Shown: positions 6,324 through 12,326 of the stretch, one piece after another | Layout: the number at the start of each line of letters is the position of its first letter | How positions within the stretch are numbered: position 1 is the stretch's first letter | Origin: an uncultured Eubacteriales bacterium | GTDB taxonomy: Bacteria > Bacillota > Clostridia > Christensenellales > CAG-917 | Reading direction: 5' to 3' | DNA length: 13,671 nucleotides | Assembly (NCBI GenBank): GCA_900550855.1 | Contig: URTQ01000020.1 | Span: 1-13,671 of the forward strand | The notes under the pieces: model-generated | Told to the model about the DNA's origin: nothing | The model's database searches: none | The model's input: the letters and a program-made list of their open reading frames with translations, nothing else | Translations under genes and position numbers: made by a program

Positions 6324-6929
6324 ATGAATTTGGATATGAACGCAATGTCTATGCTTATGCAAATGCTGTCGCAAAAAAACGACGGACAAAAAACGCAATA
6401 CGAGCCGCCAAACGCGCAAAACGCGCGCCCTCGCGCGTGTGACGATAATCGTATCGAAAAACCTGCGTTCGCCCTTCAAAACGGCATAGGCGAGCGAATC
6501 CGACTGGATTTTTCGCCGCCCGAAGAAAATCGCGACGTAAAAAACGATTTACTCAAAAATCTTGCGGGGCAAAATCCTATGCTTTCCCTTCTTTGCAATA
6601 TGCAAAACGGAAAAGCGGATATTGCGAATATGCTTCCCCTCGTTATGTCGCTTATGCAAAAACCCAAAGCGAGCGAACAGTCCAAAACCGAGCAAAAACC
6701 CGACGAAAAAACCGACGGCAAATGCGAATCGAGCGGAAACAAGTCAGAACGAGCAAGCGTACATACGAGTCAAAACGGCGATACAAACGATAGTAATACG
6801 AATAATAATCAAAACTCGGAAAAAGAAAAAACGCAACGAGATCCGTTTTATCCCGTTGCGTTTGCAGGTTACGAAGTGATATCTTCGCTTTACGCGCTTA
6901 TCAAAGCGTCACGGCGTCCTTGTAGATAG
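6324..6929 (+). CDS. Uncharacterised 201-residue Met/Asn-rich protein
   Basis: Not recognised. It begins MNLDMNAMSMLMQMLSQ, a Met-rich amphipathic helix, has a central segment (about 72-112) with LLKNLAGQNPMLSLLCNM and IANMLPLVMSLMQ that looks helical, then a long Lys/Asn/Ser/Thr-rich, probably disordered stretch (about 113-172), and ends with a more ordered DPFYPVAFAGYEVISSLYALIK. No signal peptide or confident membrane span. AGGTGA at 6315-6320 precedes the start, though the spacing is short. Codon choice looks like the neighbours'. It diverges from the 103-residue gene across 56 bp; both carry Asn-rich linkers, which suggests a functional pair. The last 29 bp overlap the glyA 3' end, and the glyA terminator is embedded in its coding sequence, which lowers confidence in the exact C-terminus. 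Confidence 0.6.
   Translation: MNLDMNAMSMLMQMLSQKNDGQKTQYEPPNAQNARPRACDDNRIEKPAFALQNGIGERIRLDFSPPEENRDVKNDLLKNLAGQNPMLSLLCNMQNGKADIANMLPLVMSLMQKPKASEQSKTEQKPDEKTDGKCESSGNKSERASVHTSQNGDTNDSNTNNNQNSEKEKTQRDPFYPVAFAGYEVISSLYALIKASRRPCR
6819..6863 (-). terminator. Intrinsic terminator of the trmFO-glyA unit
   Basis: On the minus strand AAACGCAACG (6863-6854) and CGTTGCGTTT (6838-6829) pair perfectly over 10 bp with a 15-nt loop, and the stem runs straight into TTTTTTCTTTTT (6831-6820). It starts 37 nt after the glyA stop, where a terminator is expected. On the plus strand no T-run follows, so it should act in one direction. It lies wholly inside the plus-strand 201-codon frame. Confidence 0.85.
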
Positions 6930-8157
6930 GATGTTCGTCGCAAAGAGCGATTGCGCGCGCCTTCACCGACTCTATCGCGCTCTCGCCGCCCTCGACGATA
7001 TCCGCAATCATATCGGCGATTTTTATCATATCGTCCTCTTTCATACCTCTCGTGGTGACTGCCGGCGTACCCACTCTTATGCCGCTCGTAAGCGACGGCG
7101 GTAGCGGTTCGTTGGGCACGGAATTTTTGTTGACGGTGATATGAGCCATATCCAGCCACGTTTCGAGTTGCTTGCCGTTTACGCCGCTTCCGACGAGATT
7201 TACGAGCATCATATGATTGTCCGTGCCGCCGCTGACAAGGCGCAGACCTCTTTTCGTGAGTCTGTCCGCCATAGCCTTTGCGTTTTTGAGGATTTGTTCC
7301 TGATAAGTCTTAAATTCGGGCGAAAGAGCCTCTTTGAAAGCGACTGCTTTTGCGGCGATTATGTGCATAAGCGGACCGCCTTGACTTCCGGGGAAAACCG
7401 CTTTGTTTATCTTTTTTGCGATTTCTTCGTCGTCGCAAAGGATAAGACCGCCTCTCGGCCCTCTCAAAGTCTTGTGCGTGGTTGACGTGATGACGTGAGC
7501 GTAACCGACGGGGCTCGGGTGCAATCCGACCGCAACCATACCCGCAACGTGCGCGATGTCCGCCATAAGATATGCGCCGACCTCGTCCGCGATTTCTCTG
7601 AATTTCTTGTAGTCGATAAATCTCGGATATGCGCTTGCGCCCGCAACGATGAGTTTAGGCTTACATTCAAGCGCGATTTCACGCACTTTGTCGTAGTCGA
7701 TAAGTTCGGTTTCGGGGTCGATTCCGTAGCCGACGCAGTTGAAAAGTTTGCCGCTCATATTCACTTTTGCGCCGTGCGTGAGGTGTCCGCCGTCCGCAAG
7801 AGTCATTCCCAAAATCGTGTCGCCGCTATTGAGCAACGCGTAATACGCCGCAAAGTTGGCGTTCGAGCCGCAATGCGGTTGAACGTTTGCGTATTTCACG
7901 CCGAAAAGTTGCTTTGCGCGCTCGATTGCCAGTTGCTCGGCGATATCGACGTATTCGCAACCGCCGTAGTATCTTTTGCTCGGATAACCTTCCGCATACT
8001 TGTTGGTATAGAAAGTTCCAGCGGCGGCAAGCACCGCTTCGGACACGATGTTTTCGCTTGCGATAAGTTCGAGATTATGCTGTTGACGTTCGAGTTCTTT
8101 GAGCATCGACTCGTAAAGTTCGGGGTCAACTTGTTTTATGCTTTTCAAATCAATCAT
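6901..8157 (-). CDS. glyA: Serine hydroxymethyltransferase
   Basis: A 418-residue PLP enzyme that interconverts serine and glycine while charging tetrahydrofolate as 5,10-methylene-THF. Diagnostic features are LIASENIVS (31-39), the YAEGYPSKRYYGG substrate-binding segment (about 54-66), Asp200 and His203 around the cofactor (MADIAHVAG), the Schiff-base Lys229 in STTHKTLRGPRGG, and SGIRVGTPAVTTRGM near the C-terminus. Length is normal for bacteria. The start has an AGGA site about 10 nt upstream. It is the last gene of the trmFO unit, 96 nt after trxA, with the terminator close behind. Its product feeds TrmFO, the first gene of the unit, as well as thymidylate and purine synthesis. Confidence 0.97.
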   Translation of the reverse strand: MIDLKSIKQVDPELYESMLKELERQQHNLELIASENIVSEAVLAAAGTFYTNKYAEGYPSKRYYGGCEYVDIAEQLAIERAKQLFGVKYANVQPHCGSNANFAAYYALLNSGDTILGMTLADGGHLTHGAKVNMSGKLFNCVGYGIDPETELIDYDKVREIALECKPKLIVAGASAYPRFIDYKKFREIADEVGAYLMADIAHVAGMVAVGLHPSPVGYAHVITSTTHKTLRGPRGGLILCDDEEIAKKINKAVFPGSQGGPLMHIIAAKAVAFKEALSPEFKTYQEQILKNAKAMADRLTKRGLRLVSGGTDNHMMLVNLVGSGVNGKQLETWLDMAHITVNKNSVPNEPLPPSLTSGIRVGTPAVTTRGMKEDDMIKIADMIADIVEGGESAIESVKARAIALCDEHPIYKDAVTL

Positions 8158-8235
8158 CTTTCGTTTTTCCTAATAGTCTGTGCGCCGCATTTTTCGCAAA
8201 AAGGGCGTGTTTTTGCCGTAAAAATTCGATATTTG

Positions 8236-8249
8236 AGCGGATTTCCGCT
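8236..8249. other. Small hairpin between trxA and glyA
   Basis: AGCGG (8236-8240) and CCGCT (8245-8249) form a 5-bp stem with an ATTT loop, 4 nt beyond the trxA stop codon. On the minus strand a TTTTT run follows only some 10 nt later, so it is at best a partial attenuator or RNA-stability element between the two genes. Confidence 0.3.
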
Positions 8250-8253
8250 TAAA

Positions 8254-8571
8254 TCAAAGGTATTTGTCAAGCACTTCGGCGATTTGCATTTTGAGGCGAT
8301 AGCCCACAAGCACTTCCTTTTTCTCGCCGTCCTTAAAGACGATGAGGGTCGGAATGGACATAATGCCGAAACGCGTTGCGAGATTCGGGCACTCGTCAAC
8401 GTCCACTTTGCCGACTGCGACTTTGCCTTTGTACTCTGTTGCGATGTCCTCGACGTTTGGCGCCATCATTTTGCACGGACCGCACCAAGTCGCCCAAAAA
8501 TCCACAAGCGCGACGCCTTTGGACGTCACTTCGTCAAAATTTTGCTCGTTCAATACGATATAGTCGTTCAT
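8254..8571 (-). CDS. trxA: Thioredoxin
   Basis: A 105-residue cytoplasmic disulfide reductant of standard thioredoxin length. The active site is WATWCGPCKMM with Cys30 and Cys33, the buried acid is in ALVDFWA (Asp24), and the conserved cis-proline is Pro74 in MSIPTLIVF. An extra Cys61 in the DVDECPNLA segment is common in Firmicutes. AAGGAAG about 8 nt before the ATG is a good ribosome binding site. It follows rseC after 59 nt that contain a palindromic element. Thioredoxin reductase is not in the window. Confidence 0.96.
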   Translation of the reverse strand: MNDYIVLNEQNFDEVTSKGVALVDFWATWCGPCKMMAPNVEDIATEYKGKVAVGKVDVDECPNLATRFGIMSIPTLIVFKDGEKKEVLVGYRLKMQIAEVLDKYL

Positions 8572-8595
8572 AAGTTTATCTTCCTTGAATTTTTA

Positions 8596-8622
8596 TTCGG
8601 GTGTGGGCAGAGCCCACCCGAA
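8596..8622. repeat. Intergenic palindromic element, copy A (rseC-trxA gap)
   Basis: Outer arms TTCGGG (8596-8601) and CCCGAA (8617-8622) and inner arms TGGGC (8604-8608) and GCCCA (8612-8616) are perfectly complementary around an AGA loop, with a 2-nt TG bulge on the left arm only. It starts 8 nt after the rseC stop. No T-run follows on either strand, so it is not an intrinsic terminator. Similar elements occur at 12286-12316 and at the right edge. Confidence 0.65.
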
Positions 8623-8630
8623 ACGGTTTG

Positions 8631-9065
8631 TTATTTGTTGTTTTTTAAGTATTCGTCAACGCTTTCGGGGCAAATCGCTTTCATCGTCGGCACAAAACCT
8701 TTCTTTTTGCGGATAACGAGTCTGTCGAGAAGGATTGCGATTACAAATCCCACGACAAGACCGACGAGTGCCAAAATCGCTTGCGCCACTTCGTTGATGA
8801 GCGTGCCTATGCCTATGCCCGCGCCGATAAGCACGAGCGGTATGACGTACACGATTGCCGCCGCCGTGAGAACGTACTTTTCGCCCATTTCCACTTCGAC
8901 GAAATCGCCGACGTTTGCGCCGAGCGTATTTTCGACAACAACCTCGACTTTCATACCGTCTTTGGTGGTTGCGCACATATGGCATTTGTCGCACGCGCTA
9001 CGTCTGTCGAAACGCACGGTGGCTTTATTGCCCTTTATTTTTGCCACTATTCCTCTTTCGGTCAT
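8631..9065 (-). CDS. rseC: RseC/SoxR-reducing-system family membrane protein
   Basis: A 144-residue protein. Residues 1-62 form a small beta-rich domain (MTERGIVAKIKGNKATVRF, later VGDFVEVEM) with Cys25, Cys28 and Cys31 as CDKCHMC. Two membrane segments follow at about 65-88 and 93-115, the second ending in a positive IRKKKGF. This is the usual RseC layout. In other bacteria RseC is linked to SoxR reduction through Rnf, or to sigma-E control; in Clostridia its job is not settled, and no rnf genes are visible here. The start overlaps the hisS stop as ATGA and lacks a clear ribosome binding site, so translation should be coupled to hisS. The thioredoxin gene follows directly. Confidence 0.85.
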   Translation of the reverse strand: MTERGIVAKIKGNKATVRFDRRSACDKCHMCATTKDGMKVEVVVENTLGANVGDFVEVEMGEKYVLTAAAIVYVIPLVLIGAGIGIGTLINEVAQAILALVGLVVGFVIAILLDRLVIRKKKGFVPTMKAICPESVDEYLKNNK

Positions 9066-10312
9066 CTTTCAAAAAATCTGCAAAGGTCGTCTATACGACA
9101 TTCTTCCGTGACGGAATCGCTCATTCTCTTGACGTTTACGACGCCTTTTTCAATCTCGTCGTCGCCGAGTACGCAAACGTACTTCGCACCCGTGCGGTCG
9201 GCGTATTTCATTTGCGCTTTAAGACCTCTTTGCATAATGTCGGTTTCGGCTTTTATGCCTGCGTTGCGCATATCGAACACGAGTTTTCTCGCAATTTCCT
9301 GCGCTTTGTCGCCCATAGGCGCAATGTATACGTCCATACGCTCTTGCTCTGCCGAAAGGTTATTCGTGTTTTCAAGCACGAGCAGCAGTCTTTCGAGTCC
9401 AAGACCGAATCCCACCGCAGGCGTAGGCTTGCCGCCCACTTCCTCGACGAGATTGTTGTATCTTCCGCCGCCGCAAACCGTACCTTGCGCGCCTATGTCC
9501 GTGGACACGAACTCGAATACCGTACGCGTGTAGTAGTCCAAACCGCGCACGATGCCCGGATTGACCTTAAATTCGATACCCAGCGACGTGAGTATGCGTT
9601 GCACTTCTTCGAAGTGCGCTCTGCAATCGTCGCAAAGATAATCGGTGATTTTGGGCGCGTTTTTGGTGATTTGTTTGCACTTTTCTTCCTTGCAGTCGAG
9701 GATACGAAGCGGATTCTTTTCAAATCTCGCTTGGCATTGACCGCACATAAGGTGCAAGTTTGCGCCGATGTACTCTTTCAACGCCTTGTTGTATTCCGCT
9801 CTGCACTTGGGACAACCTATGCTGTTGATGTTGAGTTCGAGGCTTTTTAGTCCGACTTTTCTCAAAAAAGTCGAGGCGAGCGTAATGACTTCCGCGTCTG
9901 CGCTCGGACTGTCCGAACCGTAACATTCCACGCCGAATTGATGGTGTTCTCTGAGTCTGCCGTTTTGCGGTTTCTCGTAGCGGAATATGCTTGCGATGTA
10001 GTACGCTTTCATAGGCATAACGCCTTGGTGCAAGCCGTTTTCGATAAAACAGCGCGCGACGCCTGCCGTGCCTTCGGGTCGCAAAGTCATACTTCTGCCG
10101 CCCTTGTCGTCGAAAGTGTACATTTCCTTCGTCACGATGTCCGTCGTTTCGCCAACGCCTCTCAAAAAGAGTTCGGTGTGTTCAAACATCGGCGTGCGAA
10201 TCTCTTTGAATCCGAAGCAAGCCGCAACTTCTCTTGCGACGTCCTCGACGTAGTGCCACTTGTATGCTTCGCTTGGAAGCATATCCTTGGTTCCTTTGGG
10301 TATGTTTATCAT
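9062..10312 (-). CDS. hisS: Histidyl-tRNA synthetase
   Basis: A 416-residue class II synthetase charging tRNA-His. The start (MINIPKGTKDMLP) and motif 2 (MTLRPEGTAGVARCFIENG, about 75-93) bind ATP and the acceptor end, the histidine-specific loop is GLDYYTRTVFEF (257-268), and motif 3 is VGFGLGLERLLLVLE (300-314). The anticodon-binding domain fills the C-terminus from about 325. An insertion at 167-230 carries four cysteine pairs (167/170, 190/193, 207/212, 227/230), which suggests metal binding; comparable Cys-rich insertions are seen in clostridial HisRS. GAGG lies 5 nt before the ATG, and the start is 16 nt after the hslU stop. Confidence 0.97.
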   Translation of the reverse strand: MINIPKGTKDMLPSEAYKWHYVEDVAREVAACFGFKEIRTPMFEHTELFLRGVGETTDIVTKEMYTFDDKGGRSMTLRPEGTAGVARCFIENGLHQGVMPMKAYYIASIFRYEKPQNGRLREHHQFGVECYGSDSPSADAEVITLASTFLRKVGLKSLELNINSIGCPKCRAEYNKALKEYIGANLHLMCGQCQARFEKNPLRILDCKEEKCKQITKNAPKITDYLCDDCRAHFEEVQRILTSLGIEFKVNPGIVRGLDYYTRTVFEFVSTDIGAQGTVCGGGRYNNLVEEVGGKPTPAVGFGLGLERLLLVLENTNNLSAEQERMDVYIAPMGDKAQEIARKLVFDMRNAGIKAETDIMQRGLKAQMKYADRTGAKYVCVLGDDEIEKGVVNVKRMSDSVTEECRIDDLCRFFER

Positions 10313-10328
10313 ATTGCCTCTATGTTTT

Positions 10329-11666
10329 TTAGATTATATATCTGCGAAGATTTCTTGCTTTGAGATTTGTGCTAAGATGTTGCTCGACGTATGCTTTGTC
10401 GATGTTGATTTCCTTCGTCACGTTGTCGTCCGCCTCGTAGAGCACGTCTTTGAGCAAGGATTCGAGAACGGCGTGCAAACGACGTGCGCCGAGATTTTCG
10501 CTGTTTTCGTTTTCTTCGAACGCGACTCTTGCGATTTCGTCTATTGCCTCGTCCGTAAATTCGAGAGATACGCCGTCCACGCCGAGAAGTTCTTTGTACT
10601 GTTTAAGCACGGCGTTGTCGGGTTCGGTGAGAATCTTCACGAAATCCTCTTTGGTGAGGTTGTCGAGTTCCACGCGAATGGGGAATCTGCCTTGAAGTTC
10701 GGGGATAAGGTCTTCCATACGCGAGATGTGGAACGCGCCTGCCGCAATGAACAAAATGAAGTCGGTGCGAATCGAGCCGTACTTCGTTTGCACGGTGCTA
10801 CCCTCGACGATGGGAAGAATATCTCTTTGCACGCCCTCGCGCGATACGTCGTGACCGCCTTGCTGACCTTGATCGTTTGCGGCGATTTTGTCGATTTCGT
10901 CAAGGAATACCACGCCGTCTTGTTCCGCTCTTTGAAGCGCTTCTTGCGTGATTGCGTCCTGATCCACCATCTTTTCGGCTTCTTGACTTACGATAAAGTC
11001 CATCGCTTGTTTGACGGTGAGTTTTCTCTTTTTGACTTGTCCTTTGCCGAGCATACCGCCGAAAATGCTTCCGAGGTCGATTTCGTTTCCGGGTGCGTTG
11101 CCGGGTTGAAGTTGAATGGGCTTGGGTTGTTGGCGGATTTCCATTTCGATGGTGATTCCGTCAAGATGTCCCGCGCGGATTTCTTGCAATAGTTCTTCTT
11201 TAAGTTCCGCGTCGCTCTTATCCGTCGTGCCTGCGGCATTTTTGCGCACGGGAAGCAAGATTTCGCAAAGTTTGTTCTCTGCGATTTCGGTCGCTTTGGG
11301 CATAACCTCTTTGAACTTCTCGTCTTTGACGAGGCGAATGGAAACTTCCACGAGGTCGCGGATTATGCTTTCCACGTCGCGACCGACGTAACCGACTTCG
11401 GTAAATTTCGTCGCTTCCACCTTGACGAAAGGCGCTTTGACGACTTTTGCGAGTCTTCTTGCGATTTCCGTTTTACCTACGCCCGTCGGACCTTTCATAA
11501 TGATGTTCTTGGGCGTAATTTCCTCTCTCATTTCCTCAGAGAGTTTGCTTCTTCTGTATCTGTTGCGCAGTGCGATTGCAACTGCGACTTTTGCGTCGTG
11601 TTGACCGATGATATATCTATCGAGTTCGGCAACGATTTGTTTCGGCGTCAATACGTTTGAATCCAT
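10329..11666 (-). CDS. hslU: HslU/ClpY AAA+ unfoldase
   Basis: A 445-residue ATPase that unfolds substrates and threads them into HslV. Walker A is GPTGVGKT (59-66), the pore loop is GYVG (92-95), Walker B is VVFLDEID (252-259), and a sensor-2 arginine lies in ENLGARRLHAVLE. The intermediate domain (about 110-240) is complete. The C-terminal tail, which docks into HslV pockets, reads NLRRYII rather than the more usual DLSRFIL-type ending. GAGGTGA just after the hslV stop serves the ATG; spacing between the genes is 11 nt, typical for the pair. The chambered complex is cytoplasmic and often heat-induced, but no CIRCE or other heat-shock operator is visible in the gap upstream of hslV. Confidence 0.97.
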   Translation of the reverse strand: MDSNVLTPKQIVAELDRYIIGQHDAKVAVAIALRNRYRRSKLSEEMREEITPKNIIMKGPTGVGKTEIARRLAKVVKAPFVKVEATKFTEVGYVGRDVESIIRDLVEVSIRLVKDEKFKEVMPKATEIAENKLCEILLPVRKNAAGTTDKSDAELKEELLQEIRAGHLDGITIEMEIRQQPKPIQLQPGNAPGNEIDLGSIFGGMLGKGQVKKRKLTVKQAMDFIVSQEAEKMVDQDAITQEALQRAEQDGVVFLDEIDKIAANDQGQQGGHDVSREGVQRDILPIVEGSTVQTKYGSIRTDFILFIAAGAFHISRMEDLIPELQGRFPIRVELDNLTKEDFVKILTEPDNAVLKQYKELLGVDGVSLEFTDEAIDEIARVAFEENENSENLGARRLHAVLESLLKDVLYEADDNVTKEINIDKAYVEQHLSTNLKARNLRRYII

Positions 11667-11677
11667 AGTTCACCTCG

Positions 11678-12214
11678 TCAGACTGTTTCGACCGTGATAT
11701 GATCGTTCGTGTACACGCAAATCTCGCTTGCGATTTTCAAAGCCTTGTACGCAATATCCTTTGCGCTCAAATCGGTTGCGTCCGCAAGAGCGCGAGCGGC
11801 TGCCAAGGCGTAGTTTCCGCCGCTACCGATTGCCACGATACCGTTTTCGGGTTCGATAACCTCACCCGTACCCGATATGACGTAAATGCTTGTCGAATCC
11901 GCCGCAATGAGCAACGCTTCCAGACGTCTGCCGCCTTTGTCGCTGCGCCAAAGTTCGGCGAGTTCAACCGCCGCACGCATAAGATTTCCGCTGTATTTTT
12001 GAAGCATCGCTTCAAATTTCTCACTGAGTGCGAAAGCGTCGGCAACCGAGCCTGCAAAGCCTACGACGACTTTATCGTTGTAAATGCGTTTGACCTTTAC
12101 GGCGTTGCCTTTCATAATGACGTTTTCGCCCATTGTAACCTGACCGTCGCCCGCAACGGCAGTTTGACCGTTACGTCTGACGGCGCATATAGTAGTTCCG
12201 CGAAATTCCACCAT
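11678..12214 (-). CDS. hslV: HslV/ClpQ ATP-dependent protease subunit
   Basis: A 178-residue proteasome-like N-terminal-nucleophile peptidase. The precursor starts MVEFRGTTICAV, so removal of six residues should expose Thr7 as the catalytic residue, the same arrangement as in Thermotoga HslV and unlike B. subtilis CodW, which is reported to use serine. GDGQVTMG, a VKVKR segment holding the lysine equivalent to E. coli Lys33, and GFAGSVADA complete the active site. Near the C-terminus IGSGGNYALAAARAL and CVYTNDHITVETV are typical. GGAGG about 8 nt before the ATG is strong. The gene follows trmFO after 112 bp, as in several Firmicutes. Confidence 0.97.
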   Translation of the reverse strand: MVEFRGTTICAVRRNGQTAVAGDGQVTMGENVIMKGNAVKVKRIYNDKVVVGFAGSVADAFALSEKFEAMLQKYSGNLMRAAVELAELWRSDKGGRRLEALLIAADSTSIYVISGTGEVIEPENGIVAIGSGGNYALAAARALADATDLSAKDIAYKALKIASEICVYTNDHITVETV

Positions 12215-12285
12215 AAGTGTATTCCTCCAAAATTATTTCAAGTTTATGTTGTTTACAGCCGTTCAAAGTGTTTTTCACGGCAGTA

Positions 12286-12316
12286 TTCGGGGTGTGGGGT
12301 GAAACCCCGCCCACAA
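12286..12316. repeat. Intergenic palindromic element, copy B (trmFO-hslV gap)
   Basis: The same plan as copy A. TTCGGGG is followed by a TG step, then inner arms TGGGGT (12295-12300) and ACCCCG (12304-12309, with one G-T pair) around a GAA loop, then CCC and a degenerate ACAA end instead of CCCGAA. It begins 10 nt after the trmFO stop. No T-run follows on either strand. The outer arm is partly decayed. Confidence 0.6.
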
Positions 12317-12326
12317 TTATTAATTA

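Noticed and set aside
7495..9111. Long plus-strand open frame of 538 codons
   Set aside because: It lies antisense to glyA, trxA and rseC, which are unmistakable. Its translation is Phe/Val/His-rich with no recognisable motif, as expected for the reverse of GC-biased codons.
12215..12285. Promoter for hslVU in the gap after trmFO
   Set aside because: A TTGAAC-like hexamer is present but no TATAAT-like box stands at 15-19 nt from it, and no heat-shock operator repeat was found.
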